From positions 1 to 64,000 of the forward strand of contig ARYC01000383.1 in the NCBI GenBank assembly GCA_000711775.1: a DNA stretch of 64,000 bases, in the 5' to 3' direction. A program made the translations under genes and the position numbers. The DNA comes from Oxytricha trifallax (Eukaryota; Ciliophora; Spirotrichea; Sporadotrichida; Oxytrichidae). Positions 1 to 12,610 of the stretch are shown here, piece after piece (within the stretch, counting starts at the first letter, position 1; every line of letters starts with the position of its first letter). The notes beneath the pieces are model-generated. The model had not been told where the DNA came from and ran no database searches. It worked only from the letters and a program-made list of their open reading frames with translations.

Positions 1-99
1 AACACTAGGCTATAATTGAACAAAAATTGGTTTAAAACCACATATTTCAAGAATTGAATGGGTTGGTGAGAGAGGAGATGCTCTGAGCATCATGCTATC

Positions 100-590
100 C
101 AGTTTGATAGGAAATCAGCAAAAAACTAGCAAATTCGCAACTTCTGCTCGATTTTTTTGACCAGCAGCGATTTGCAGGTACTGCTGCAGTATTGAGCATT
201 ATGACTACAGAAACTTGCAAAAATTTGACCAGCAACAACTATTTTCAAGATTTTTGACCACTCTGCTCCAAATTTGGCTTGGTCACCGCATATTTGTGAA
301 AAGTGACTCATAATACCAACTTCAGAGTAAAAACTGCGATTTTTTGAGATTTTGACCACTACTCTGGTCATTTGGGTGCAAATCATGCACTCTGGTCACT
401 TTTGATGCAAATCTCAGCTTTGACCACTATTCTGGACACTTTAGTTAAATCATGCATTTTGGCCACTTTTTTGACCGCTCTGCTCGAATGGGAGAGACAA
501 ACATATAAATTCATAAATTTTTACCACGAATAGTAAAGCTGGTCATTTTCACTTCAAATACAGAATTTGGTCACTTTAGAGATGTTCCTA
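100..590. repeat. Degenerate short tandem repeat tract
   Basis: Variants of a unit like TTTGACCACT(N)TCTGGTCA recur many times on the plus strand (for example near 237, 352, 420, 470), mixed with GCAAATCATGCA and TTTGACCAGCAGC variants. Spacing is irregular, roughly 40-60 bases. No protein frame is convincing here under the ciliate code, so this looks like decayed satellite-type repeat rather than a gene. Confidence 0.5.
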
Positions 591-659
591 ATGATGCATA
601 TTGATTTTGACACAAAAACCTAATAAAATTTGCTAATTCAGTAAAAAATATAGCAGAGT

Positions 660-1430
660 GGCTACTTTTCGCATGTAAGACAAAACGTAGAGTAAATTAG
701 CAGTAATTATATATTTAATTAATTTTAGATTATTATTTTTGCATTTCCCCGATTCAATTGTATTTTATCAATAATAGCTAGTTAATTATTTCAATTTCAT
801 TCCAGCAAACAGAATTAGCCCTAACATTTAAAGATAACTCATTTTATCAGACATGTTAAAAACTAGCTGTTCTCTGTTTATACCACCACACCTGCTCCAT
901 TTGTTAGAGCATCAAAGACTGCAGTGATATGTCGTGTTTTAGACAGTAATTAGCACGAAGGACAGAGTAAATCTACGTTTCAGTTGAGAGAAGATATTAC
1001 TCTAGATTGATAGTACTATTCTTGATAGAGGTTATAAAGTATTGTGTAGTTTAAAAAACTAGTTAGTTTTATTTGTGGTTTTCATGTATTGAGAATTACA
1101 ACGATGGTTTTAATCATAATTTGATTGGAATTTCTTACTTATTGAATATAATAAAAGATAAGAATTATTTGAAGATAGGAGACATTAATAAAATTCTAGA
1201 AATACTATAGAAAAAGAAAGAGATAACCGAACAACATCTAAATTTTTTATACTATGAAAGAATTTATCATTAAAATCATACAATAATCACAAGTGTAAAT
1301 GTTGTTAATGGTAATGAAGCAATTAAGAAAAAAGTTAATTATCAATTAAAACTATAAACAAATATCCTTGAAAAATCTCGAATGGATGACAACTTGAATG
1401 GTTAGAATGAAAAATGAATTATTAAATTAC
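660..1430. other. AT-rich spacer, no gene seen
   Basis: AT-rich sequence with no reading frame resembling a protein and no clear repeat. Probably intergenic or internal eliminated sequence. Confidence 0.4.
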
Positions 1431-1439
1431 TCCAGATTT

Positions 1440-1990
1440 TTAAAAGAGCTTCTTTGAAAGGCTGATCTCAAATATTCTCGAGTCTGAAAAGACCGATAAT
1501 TATTTAAAAAATGGTGATTCTTAGTATCCAAATGAGACTTCTGGACCTCCAAATGGGTAGAATCATGAAAAGATTCATTCATAATAAGGACATGGTCACT
1601 TGACCAAATCACTACTCATAACTCTTTATAATTATAAAACAAAATTTTGATGATTTTAGATGAATTATATCATAGTTGAAAAACCTTCAAAAAATGAAGT
1701 TTTTATCACAGCCCCAAAGAACATGGCCTTGACCTCTAGTACCCATAGCTCGTGTCATAAGTGTCCATTGAGGGTGTTAATTGACTGAGCGAGGTTTTTG
1801 AAACCCCTCTTAAAAATGAGTATCTTGTCAGTCACAAAAAATAGCTCCTCACAGAGTTGCTAGTAATCACTTGGGGCAGTGATGTGGTTATTATAGGGAT
1901 TTTCATTGGATTGGCAGTCACATGCAACGTAGTGAAAGAGTGTGCAGTACTATTCATATTTACCTTATTCTTGACTTCCATCAAGCGCTC
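1440..1990 (+). pseudogene. Permuted gene fragment homologous to 40.0-40.5 kb
   Basis: Two blocks match the minus strand at 40,060-40,460. Block 1 (about 1500-1610) shares words such as TAGTATCCAAATGA and AAGGACATGG. Block 2 (about 1640-1960) shares TGAAGTTTTTATCA, CATAGCTCGTGT, AGAGTTGCTAGTAA and ATAGGGATTTTCATTGGA. In the 40-kb copy block 2 comes before block 1; here block 1 comes first. Block 2 contains a hydrophobic frame (IIGIFIGLAVTCNVVKE) matching NIGIFIGPVVTCIVVKE in the other copy, so a membrane protein fragment is likely. The family is not recognised. Confidence 0.55.
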
Positions 1991-1999
1991 ACTTGATTT

Positions 2000-2900
2000 T
2001 ATTATAGTATTAATTTCCTATTTTTTAAGTGATTCTATTAATATTTTATAAATTATTCTTATATTTATATTAGTATTTGATTGAGGAATTATTATTTTTA
2101 TTTTCTAATACCTCATTATGTCAATATTCATATCAGTTAATTTTTACCTCTACATCAGTAGATTTTATTATTTTATTACAATCACTTTCAAAGAATCTGA
2201 AAGTTTTTTTTCTTAACTGTAGTATTGATTAATTATATAGTATTTTTGGTTTTTTATTAGTTAATAAAATTAATCTAAGAATCTTTAATATTAGTTAGTA
2301 TTGGTATTTTTAACAGATTTTATAAAACTGCCATTGCCGATAAATTACTTTTAGTTCATCATCTCAATCTTACTTACTATGATGCTACAAGACAGCATTA
2401 TTTGTCAAGTCATTTTACAGATGTTAAACTTATATATAGACTTATCTTTATAAAATTAAAGTATTTAAATATTAATATAGATATGAATTTAGCTTTTTTT
2501 ATTTTACATTTATAAGATTACTTGCACTTTTATTTACTCTGAGACATATTAACTTCTTACTTAGTTTTAATATTCTATCAATCACATCAAGTAAATTATT
2601 AATATTCTTATGTTTAATATTACAGTTGATCAAATTAGATAAATACTTGAGGCAAAATTTAAATTTCTTTAAAAACAGGCATTGACATAATGAAAAAGTG
2701 TGGTTTTACTCTCTTATTTATATTTATATATCTCATGACACATTTAGTTACATTTAAAATTTTCTATCATTTTTATGGTTATTACGTGAATGTTTACTTC
2801 ATCAACCTGCAGTTTTTTAAGTGTGTTTTTTGCTAAATAATTTCTTCACTATCTAAAAGCATCCGTGTTGTTTCAGTCTTTTGATTCTTTTATCTGGCTA
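2000..2900. other. AT-rich spacer downstream of the LINE
   Basis: Very AT-rich; no supported gene. It may include the 3' end of the LINE-like element that lies at higher coordinates and reads toward this side. Confidence 0.35.
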
Positions 2901-4580
2901 TATTAAATTTGCTATGAAATCTATTTACGTTTTAATATAACCTTCAACCTGATTCATTAAGTTATGTGGCTTGTGTTTTCAAATGCTTAGGAGCATTGCA
3001 ATAATGGCACATTCTAAAGTTATATCTGTTTTGGTTTTCTTTGGCATTTTTCATGTTCTTTCGATCAAGTTATGCAAGATGTCTTTTGTTTCGCTTACTT
3101 TCATCTATTTGACATTCAAAGTTATCTTATTATTTAAATCTCTTAGCTTTTTGATAGCTATCCGTTTAGTTAAATCGTCTATCTATTTCAACTTATAAAT
3201 ATTATGTTGCCAAAAATGGAGAGACAAATGTTTTATTTATGCCTTAAAATTGTTGGATTACTAGATTTTGTGACACTTTGATACATTATAGTTGTTCTAT
3301 TATTCATCCAATGTTTTCTTTATTAAGAATTACGAATTTTGAAGGACAATCATGCTCAAGTATTTTATTTCCATCACTTTGTTATTTTTTCTAATTCTTT
3401 TATTTCATTGAACCCTATTTAGTTACTCATAAATTTAGTAAATTTAGAATTTTACTTAAGATTTTAAGAGATTTCAATCTTTTTGAAACAATCTAAGACT
3501 CTTTAAATTTTCATTTAACACTAATAATTAATTTAAGTGTCATCTACAAATGCCAATAATTTCCCTTATTTTATCAAGTACTCGTAAATCCTATTGTAAT
3601 TTGATTACATCTTGAGGGTATATGTTGAATAAAATTGGTAAGAACCTACCTTCTTGTGCAATAACTTTATATGTTTCTATCTCTTCTTCCTCATATATTA
3701 ATTTGGGGTTTTTGTTTAATTTTTCAATAAGTTTTACTATTTATTTATCTACTCTTAATTTTAGTAGTATATTCTGTTTGTCTTTCCAGAAAAAGTCGTA
3801 TGACCACTTGAAAGTCGATAAAAAGATAAGCTTATATGCTCTTGCTTCTCTGTCTTGAATCTTAAATGTGCTTTAATAGTATGATTTGGTTGATGAGGTA
3901 ACTGTTATTTTCTATAAAACCGTTTTAATAATATTCCATTTTGAGTAATTCGCAGTTCTGCTCTTGTGTTTTATCAACTATTACCTTTTCTTTGATTTTA
4001 CTTAGTTGTGAGTTAAAAACAATCAGTCTGATATTGCTGATTTCTAGGTACTAATTTCCTTAGTTTATACTGAAAAGGACCGGGCTTTCTAACCTTCAGG
4101 AAATTAGGAAGTATTCCAGCGTTCATTTACTCTGAAATTTTAAGGCTGATAGTTTTCTTTAGTTTTCAAATGCCAAAAGTATTTTCCATCGAACTCATCT
4201 TCTCCAATTGCTTTGTTGAAGTTATGTTATCCTACACATTTCTCGATACTCTATTCCTCGAAAATCTTAGTAATGTTTCATCTTTGTTAGTCATTTTCGT
4301 AGCTTAGGTTCTTCGTCAGTGGGGTTTCTTTTTTATTCATGTCATCCTTAAGTTAAATGTTGTAATAATCAATGGTTCTTTTAATTGTTTTCTTCTCTAT
4401 TAAGAATCTCTCCTTGTTGATTGTTAATGATTTTTTATTGTTTGGGCTAGTTTTTGTTTTTTTATGGTATTTTAACTATTTAAAAGTATCTGATGGGTCG
4501 TTTTTAATCAAAATAATGCTCCACGTTTTTATAGTTTTCTATTCATTGTAGTTAGAAGTCTTGATAAGCAATAATCCCTG
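2900..4580 (-). mobile_element. LINE (non-LTR) retrotransposon, reverse transcriptase remnant
   Basis: With TAA/TAG as Gln the minus strand gives reverse transcriptase blocks in the right order. Around 4225-4190 is FNKAIGEDEF, the NKAxGxDx block of domain 1, followed by a QKAR-type stretch. Around 3813-3780 is FKWSYDFFWKD, the DxxxAFD region. Around 3650-3610 is EGRFLPILFNIY, corresponding to GxxQGxxLSPxLFNIY, and around 3550-3535 is AFVDDT, the YADD catalytic box with the two Asp retained. The frame shifts several times and TGA codons interrupt it, so the copy is dead. A Lys/Asn-rich pre-RT stretch precedes it to about 4580. No endonuclease domain was identified. LINEs are known residents of hypotrich germline genomes. 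Confidence 0.75.
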
Positions 4581-5460
4581 CATCTCTATTATCCCTAATG
4601 GGAAGTTATTGATGCTGATTTCTTGATTTCCTATTTCTTTCTAGATTTTCTTCAAAGCATCTTTTCTCTAGCTATTCTAGGTCTTCAGATCTTAATTCTC
4701 TTCCTCCCTCATTTAATGTTAGCTAACATTTGTTTCTGATGTCTGATATTCTTATAATATTACAGTGTTTTAATTTAACATTTAATTTTGTTTAAATATT
4801 TTCGCATAATCAGCGATTAAGTATACAAATAATTGATGTAAATTAATAAAATTAGGTAGGGTTTGATACATGCTTTTAGAAAATATTAAAATATCTACAT
4901 TAAAATCCCTTCTCAAATATATTGAGTGTTTCTCAAATTTAAAGCATGTAGATTCAAGCCATTAAAATTATTAATCAAGCTTTGAGTAAAGGTCTTTTTG
5001 TATGTTTTTTAGTCATTCTCATATTAATATACAGAAAAATATATTATCATTGCAGTTCATGATGCTTATGTCGCTAATACTGTTTATATTCTTGTTAGGA
5101 TTTTAATGCATTATTTCAGTTTAAATTTTAGCAAAAATGATGAAGTTGAAGGAAATTGAATATAGTATGTTTAATTAATTTTAGAATTATCATTGACTTT
5201 TAAGATTTATATCTTCTCTTATGGTAAAATAATATACTCGGTTATTAGAAGTATAATGTAAGTTCATAATTACAAATTACAAGGATTCAAGTCTTAATAG
5301 ATTTCAAATGCAATCTGATCATACAATATGAATGTCTCCCTCATCATTTAAGTTTCCCCTCCATTCATGAAACCACCCTTAAGTACTCCATCAACTCCAA
5401 TTAATTAATTGATTTCACAAACAATCAAACACACATTAAAATTTAATAACTTATTTTCAA
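4580..5460. other. AT-rich sequence upstream of the LINE RT
   Basis: No supported gene. If the LINE were complete, its N-terminal part would lie here, but I see no endonuclease motif. Confidence 0.3.
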
Positions 5461-5466
5461 AAATAT

Positions 5467-5750
5467 TCTATAACAACTTCAATAACTCCTGTTTATCCAG
5501 TAATCTCCCAATTACCATATATTAAACGACGTCTCTTTAGGACAATTCTCTGAGAACTCTAGAACAACTCAAAGGACTTCATCGTTTATGTCAGGTGATA
5601 GTTCATTAGCTATCAGACGCTTATTCATGGACTATGTTAGATCAATTTAATTACACTTCTAGATATACTTGGTTGAATTAATGGGAAATGATTATTCAAT
5701 AGAGTTTGATAACACGCAGATGATAGAGGAGCAGCAAGTCTTGTGAGGAT
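5467..5750 (+). CDS. Coding fragment of unknown function
   Basis: An open frame under the UGA-only stop code runs through a GC-richer island. It contains SSFMSGDSSLAIRRLFMDYV and, further on, YLVELMGNDYSIEFDN, ending at TGA near 5750. Immediately after, a second frame gives VRIIKLRGYLYSADIQEFKL (to about 5820), suggesting one gene with a frameshift. The composition is ordinary globular protein. A replication-factor N-terminus was considered, but no diagnostic motif is present. Most likely a gene segment or an old pseudogene. Confidence 0.5.
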
Positions 5751-5899
5751 AATTAAACTTCGGGGATACCTTTATTCAGCAGATATTCAGGAATTCAAGT
5801 TGATACATTCCAACAATCAAGAATAGACTCTTAATTAATTAATAACTTACTATGTATCTTTTAATAATGTTAAGTGTCTGATTTCGATTGAATAATAAA

Positions 5900-7480
5900 C
5901 AGCATTTATACTTTCTTTCCACTTACTCTTGTAGTCACCAGCCACTACCCACGTCTCAGATTTATTCATTTAATTTATAATTTCTTTTAATAATTTCAAG
6001 AAGATAAGTAACATTGCAACACTTGACTTGATTAATTGAAAATCAACTCGCTTTCTCAAATGCAGTAAGCAAGTAGAGTGGCATTACAGTTTGTTTAAAC
6101 TGCATGGCCTGATGTTCAATGCAACTAGCTGAATATTCTTATCACTATCAATTTACTCTAATATATCCTCTTTTAACACATCTCACTAGTGCTTACTAGT
6201 ATGTTAAAATATAGTAGTGTATTTAAATAAAACATCCTTAAATTATATCTATATATTTCATAATTATATCTACTTATTTATTAATTTGGCACTACCTAGT
6301 TTAAATTGAGTTTCATCTGGTAGAACCCACATTCTTTCAATTACTACCTAAATATGCTTACATTCTCCTGGCTTCAATGTCAAAAGAGCTACCTACTGAT
6401 ATGACCAGTTGATCTCGACAGTAAAGCCAAATCAGATATCTCGATATCAACTAAGTTAACAAACATATTTATTATGTTCACCCTAGTGCAAATGAATTGT
6501 GAAGTTGAGTGTAAAGAGGCAGGTAATTGGTTGAAGGAATGCTTGTGATGGATTACAGTGATGCTGGCTGTGATTGACAAAACACTGAGGGAAAATTTAG
6601 TTAATTCAAGGTCTATTCTTGCGTTTATTTATTTTATAAGTTATTAAATATAATGTTATTATAATAATTTAATTCATATTTATTCAAAACAACCTGTAAA
6701 TAATGATGGTCGAGATATTTCTTCTAGTTTCTATTGTTTTGACCTGAAGTTTATCTTGTTCTTTGGATAAATGCAGTAATACTTTAGTGGATTCCTGCTT
6801 TAAACAGACTAAGACATTATTAAGCCATAAATGCTAATTGTTTCTTAATTTCAGCTGATTCTTTCATCAGGTTGCTGCATTTAAATTTAGAAACATTCAG
6901 GCATGCAAATCACAATGATAAAAATCTTTTATTCATAAATTTATTCTACAATATATTAGTTTGCTACAATTTGAAAAAGAAAATATTTAAATTATATATA
7001 TATAGTATATTCTGAGCAAAACAGGGGAAGTTGTTTGATTTAATTCAATAATAGCTCATAATTATGACATATGCACACCCTATAAATTAACTCTTCTCTT
7101 AGGCTTGGTCTAATACAACTGAATTTTAACATGAAAATGCCTTTAAATTTATAAAATATATCATATTCTTAATAATATGTACAAAAATTTTAGACATTCA
7201 AACTTTATATATTGATATAGGAATTATTGAAATGCCTACTCGTATAGAATTCATATATTTTTATTTTTATAATTTATTTATAATTTTTAAAACATCGATT
7301 ACAAATGTTAGATATGATTCATCTATTTTTATTAGATGATGACTTCAATCAAAGAATATCGCTATTAATTCTATTATTAGCTTCAAATCAAAATAATTAT
7401 TTAATTTATTAAGTGCATAATTTAAATAAATAAATTAGTATACTATGTGAAATCGATATTTATATAAGGTAAAATTAATG
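5900..7480. other. AT-rich spacer with weak coding signal
   Basis: Mostly AT-rich. A slightly GC-richer island at 6340-6620 has no frame I can defend on either strand. (AT)n-like runs lie near 6990-7010. Nothing else is supported. Confidence 0.3.
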
Positions 7481-7529
7481 TTATAAATCTGCCATTCATA
7501 ATAATAATTCAAGAGAATTATTCATTGCA

Positions 7530-8440
7530 ATTTTAAGTAAATTCCTTAACAGTTCACATTTATGCATACTCCTCCTTCTAATTTAAATATTGAATTGTTT
7601 TTATCGTTTGAGTCTTCTTCTGCTTCATTTAGTGCTTAACTTATAAGATTTTGTCTCTTTATTAATGGAATTAGTTGTTCTTTGCTGAGGGTAAAGATGA
7701 TCTTTGACTAATTTAAACCTAACTCTAGATTATATTCTCCATTCATCCTCATATTATAGAGATATCATCCTGTTTCATCGATGTTCTCTCATTAATTCCA
7801 CTGAATCTCCTATCATGTTTGCTTAGAAATCTATCCATCTCCAACTTAAACCCCAAAACCCCAAAACTATCTTATTCTATGTGCTAATTTAAGAATTACA
7901 GTTTATTCCCTGAGATCCTTTTCATCCGTCTACATAAAAACAAAGCATTTCATACTTTTAATTTTGCTTTCATCCTTAAGTAAGTATCATTGCTCTTAGA
8001 TGCACGGTACGATCATATATTTAAATGTCTAGCCTATCTTTTTAGTAGTAATTAGAATATCTGTTCTCCTTAGTGTTATAGTCTTGATAACTTGTCATTA
8101 AGATAGCCTTTAATTAGCAGTCTACCAGGCTTGCAATGAAAATGTTATAAAGATGTTTATAAATTTCAACTGAGAAGTACTTCTCTTTACACATCAATCT
8201 TTTATTTAATTTATGTTCATCTTGATTATAGGCAAAACTATCTTCTGATTAAATATTTTTTATATCTTTACAATTCTTATATTCATTGCATTTCAGAATA
8301 TTATCTGAGTTTTGCAATATCAAATATTAGTTTAACAGCTTTTATAATTTATAATCTATAAAATTCTATGAATTCCATCTATACCTGCTATACTAAAAAT
8401 TTATGTTTCCTAGATAGATTCGTTTCTCTTGAGACTCAGT
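7530..8440 (-). pseudogene. Unrecognised minus-strand gene remnant
   Basis: Read on the minus strand with TAA/TAG as Gln, about 8440 down to 7965 gives some 150 codons without TGA (segments such as EKRIYLGNINFQYSRY, SVEIYKHLYNIFIASLVDC and IYDRTVHLRAMILT). The sequence continues in shifted frames (MKCFVFMQTDEKDLREQT, then EYNLELGLNQSKIIF to LEGGVCINVNC, ending near 7530). Frames change at least twice, so it is decayed. A telomere-like C4A4C4A4C stretch at 7851 falls inside this coding region. I do not recognise the family. Confidence 0.5.
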
Positions 8441-8789
8441 TCACTTGGTAAATAAATAATAGGTAAAGCCACCATTTAAATTACTAGATTTTAGCAAACT
8501 AGAGATTCCTTCACTTACATAAACACATCTTTATAAAATTCTCTTTTATTTGCCTTCCAAAATAAAATAATTATTTAATAATCCTTCATTAATTCAACTC
8601 CAATAATTCTATAATTTCTACGATTTCGAATCTTATTATAAATTGCCTCACTTCTTTTCCTCTTCTCAATTTTGTCCTTTAATCATAACTTGTTGAAGAT
8701 TTTCCCTTTCTAACTAGGTAAATTCTCAATTGTTAACTTCCTAATATTTTATGGGGTTCGCTCTTATTCAGCTTAAATAATTTTATATA

Positions 8790-9170
8790 AACCTTTGAAT
8801 TAAATGCATATCACAAATTCAAATCCTATAAAGAATAATCAATAATAAAGCAAAATAAACAGTATATATGATTGCAATTATAAATAATTATAAATTAACA
8901 AAAGAATAAATTGAGTTTGAAAGTTGGAGAAATTAAATCTAAATTTAAATTAATAGATTAACATTATAAATATTTGGTAACTAATCATTATTTTTAACTA
9001 GGGTCTTATATATTTATTTAAAAGGGGATTCCACAAATCAACTAGCTACCAAATTTTTAATGACAGTATTAAAGAAAGTTAATAACATTAATCAAATTAT
9101 TACTAACTGCCACAAATGGCGACTAAAAAGTCTTAGCTATACATCCCTTGTGAAAAGGAGGGCATTAATG
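8790..9170. other. AT-rich spacer, no gene seen
   Basis: AT-rich, with no open frame of protein-like composition and no repeat noticed. Confidence 0.35.
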
Positions 9171-9848
9171 TACTATGGCTAGCCGAGTGCTACAACTGCA
9201 TATAATGGTGGGACAGAAGGGTCTTTAGCAGACAACAGTCGAAGGATGGAACAAAAGCATCACATAGTAGTACTATCCTTTAATTTTCACTCCAGTACAT
9301 TCATCTAAACTTCAAGGCAACTAGAGCAAATCAATGGCTTCGAATCGTTCAACAATCAAGTGACCATCTCTAGCAAGACCAACTATACTTGTTATTATAT
9401 GTGCTGTTGAAACATAGTGTTGGCGTATTTTAAGACCCCTTTCGTGCATTATGAGATAGAAGAGCATGATGCAGCAACTCCATTTGCGCTGAGACTGTTG
9501 GTATATGCGAAAGAACTGAAAGGGCAATAATGATAGAGGATCCTATATTCACTGCTTCCTAAATATTGATTAACTTCAACTATCTTGTTATGTGAGAATG
9601 CTCCCTTTGGTGAGAAGAAGTCGTGCCAGAGTGTATTGGAACTCTATTAGTATAGACGCCAATGAGAGCAGCTCGCACAGTGAACTGCTTTTGGATCCCC
9701 CTGTCTCTCTATTGGCAAAAGCTCTGCGTTATCAGTGAAGTCTTATAGATTTAAGTAGAATCCGCAAGGCGTCTTACAATCCAACAAAGAGAAAAGCGCT
9801 CAGTCTTGAGTGGAAAAAGACTGCAGGCTTAAGTGATTGGCAGGTTAA

Positions 9849-9987
<139 letters not shown>

Positions 9988-10039
9988 GATCACATTGAGG
10001 TCTCTGGGGACCCCCGATCATAAAAGCTTGGAAGCTTAG

Positions 10040-10910
10040 AAGGGAAAAGCCCTTTTAATTATTAAATTATATAATCTAATCTGTTCAATCTCTCATCTGA
10101 TTGTCACTTCAGTTTGATCTTTAATTCAAACTAAGATTTTTCATAGTTATCTATGTGACTTGATCTACTAAATATAAACTCTTTCTCTGTAAAAGAATTG
10201 GGTCTATTGAATAGTCTGGTTATTTTCTGAAGAGTAGTCATAGTAGCTACTTTCTTCGTAGACTGTGAATCTTATGAGTTCTCTGAGTTCTTACTATGTT
10301 AGTTATCGGTAAAAAGGAGCGTGAATTCATTTTCCATGCAGACTCTGGAGTCGCAGACTGGGCATCATATATTATTGACCTTTAAATATTCCATATTAGA
10401 TTTCGGGATTTATGTTTTTAGTATTAATTATATTTTTAGAAGTTAACTTCATATATAATATTGTCAAATACCAGTCTAAATCTTATTGGTTTGTTATATT
10501 TATAATAGTTAATATCTATAAGGTTTAGGGATTTAGGGGTCTCAGGGTTTTGTTTTTAAGAATTGCCGGCTTTGATGCCGGCTTATTAATTTCTTATCCT
10601 GATGTGGTGATTAAGTTCTCTTCTTGTTAAGGTTATATATTATTAGTGTGTTGATGAAGTATTTTTATACTACTTGGTGATTCCCTTATTACATAGTGGA
10701 TCCATCTAGTAAATATTATAAACCTTATATTTGGGTGATTCTCTAATTTCTATTTTTATATATCAAATAGGTAGTTTAGATTTAGTCGTGACGCATTAGA
10801 GAAAACACGTGTTTTTCCCTCAGAATTTGCTAAGTTGAAATTTTTCCCTATTAGATAGGAAATTATTTGTTTAGATAAGTAGTAGGTACTAGGTAGTAGA
10901 GAGGAAAAGT
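10040..10910. other. AT-rich gap within copy 1 of the YHYH-like locus
   Basis: AT-rich sequence separating two segments that lie much closer together in the paralogue at 46.5-46.85 kb. It behaves like an insertion or internal eliminated sequence. It contains a small hairpin-like GCCGGCTTTGATGCCGGC at about 10,565. Confidence 0.4.
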
Positions 10911-11213
10911 TAAATAGTAATTAACTTCTCTCCATAAACGAAATCATAGTCACTATTTGTGTGAACAATCCCTTTGAGAAACTCCATTTTCCTTTTGGGA
11001 AACAGTGATGCCTGATTATCTCAGCTCCCCGAGGAGATGTCTGAGTCGGGAGTTTCACCGTCGTGAGATAGCTCCCGCTGCGTAGAGTGGTGCAACTGGC
11101 CACTGCCATCCGAAGATTCGATCTTTATTTCGATCGCAATACTGGAAGTCGAGAATGCCAAAAGACCAATGACGAGACTGGCTGCCAAGAATGACCAAGT
11201 CAAGACACAAGGG

Positions 11214-11664
11214 ATTCAAAGTAAAAGATATTCTTAATGGTAAGCTTGAAAAGGATATTGAATCATAAGACATAGACAAGAATGGATATAGTAAACTGTT
11301 TCTTGAAGAGATCCTGGAAGATTACAATGTGGGCACGGATAAAAAATGGATAAGTCATACATTGAGGAGATGATCAAGTTAGACGAAATTAAAGAGAGAG
11401 GATTTATCGATTACTCTTAGTTCGTTATTGCTGCAATGAATGAAAAGAACAACGTGACTAACGAGTAGCTTCATGCTGTCTTCAGAATGCTCGACGAGGA
11501 AGGCAATGGCTTCATCTCATCTGAGGAAATCAGGGGAATGCTTTGAGATCAAAGACTATATCGGAGGAAGATGTCGATTACAATATTAAGCAAGTAAATA
11601 TAAGGGAGGGAGTCAGATTTCATTCGAAGAATTCTCCCACATGATGAAGAGAATACACAGCTGA
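11214..11664 (+). pseudogene. Calcium-dependent protein kinase, C-terminal EF-hand region only
   Basis: The plus strand encodes EF-hand calcium-binding loops in CDPK order: DIDKNGYSKLFLEE (loop 1), GFIDYSQFVIAAMNEKN (end of loop 2), FRMLDEEGNGFISSEEI (loop 3), TISEEDVDYNIKQV and GSQISFEEFSHMMKRIHS (loop 4 helix), ending in TGA at 11662. The order and spacing match the calmodulin-like domain of CDPKs. At least three frameshifts break it (one in an A6 run near 11,342) and a TGA follows GML. The kinase domain is absent: homology starts right beside the divergent signal-peptide ATG at 11203. It is therefore a truncated segment, either one germline gene segment or a pseudogene. Confidence 0.75.
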
Positions 11665-11669
11665 TTAGT

Positions 11670-12235
11670 TTGCATAGTAAATGACATAATAGTTTGAATT
11701 TAAAAATTTCAAACATCGTAATTTTTACAATATTTTATTAATATTTATATAAATGTGAAAAAAAAGATAAAATTAATTAAAGCAGAAATAAATACTACTG
11801 ATATAAATTAATGAGTAAGATAAAATTGTTATATTTTATAAATTAATTAAATTAGTGCAATATTTGCAAATATTTTACTTGGTTAATTCAAAATTTTTTT
11901 TAATTAAACTAAAATTTATATTATCATATTAATATAGTTAAATAAAATTTTCAAATTAAATATTATATATAAAAACGTTAAGGGATCAAAGTATAAAATA
12001 TATTAAAACCCCAAGAGTAAAATTTGAAATAATTATTAATTTGAAATTAAAATTAATACTATATTTTTATTATTATAAACATTTTGGTAGCTTTCTAATA
12101 AATTAACTTAGTATACTATATATATAGGACCTTAATAAAAAAATAAAAAGCTATCAAATATTAAGAGTGATTTGATTAAATTTTATTTATACTTATCTCT
12201 TTTAAAAATAATTATTTTGCCTTCGGTCCACTGTT
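11670..12235. other. AT-rich spacer between two coding islands
   Basis: Extremely AT-rich, with no gene. Composition changes abruptly at both ends, as at boundaries between germline coding segments and eliminated DNA. Confidence 0.45.
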
Positions 12236-12238
12236 CGC

Positions 12239-12610
12239 ATGATCAGTACAGATAACCAAGTCACACCAGCCATCATTATCTTCCTCTCCCCATCGCCAGC
12301 CGAGCTAGACCTGCGGGTGCTGTAGCCCAACCTTCGGGCCCTCCTCGTGCCAACACACATACCAGAGCCTGACATTTTTAAGATAAGACTAAGATGCTTA
12401 ATGGACAATATAACCGTTGAGAAGAGATTTAAGAAAGAGATAATCAACTTAGATTCAACCATCTTTGGCGACGACGTTACTGCCTATTACCAGGAGATGG
12501 TGAACTTTATAATACAGCAGCACACTACAGTTCGCAAGCTAAAATTTCTGGAAGATGATGCCAATTAGAGTGAGATAGCGACAGAGTAGACGATGGAGCC
12601 TACTATCTGA
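12239..12610 (+). CDS. First part of an unknown GC-rich gene
   Basis: ATG at 12239, right where composition switches from AT-rich spacer to GC-rich coding, opens 124 codons to TGA at 12608. Recognisable stretches are SPSPAELDLRVLQPNLRALL and FGDDVTAYYQEMVNFIIQQ. In-frame TAG and TAA read as Gln (QPNL, ANQSEIATEQ). Directly after the stop another frame continues (MLQKIKEIETRPRLEVRALF, to about 12,750), suggesting a single-base frameshift rather than a true end. Product unknown. It is probably the 5' segment of the gene that continues at 12,971. Confidence 0.6.

Noticed and set aside
7851..7871. True chromosome end or TBE terminus
   Set aside because: No TBE-like sequence continues beyond the C4A4 tract on either side, and it lies inside a coding frame.
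12202..12462. Minus-strand frame with an Arg-rich stretch
   Set aside because: Antisense of the 5' end of the GC-rich gene whose plus-strand ATG is at 12239.
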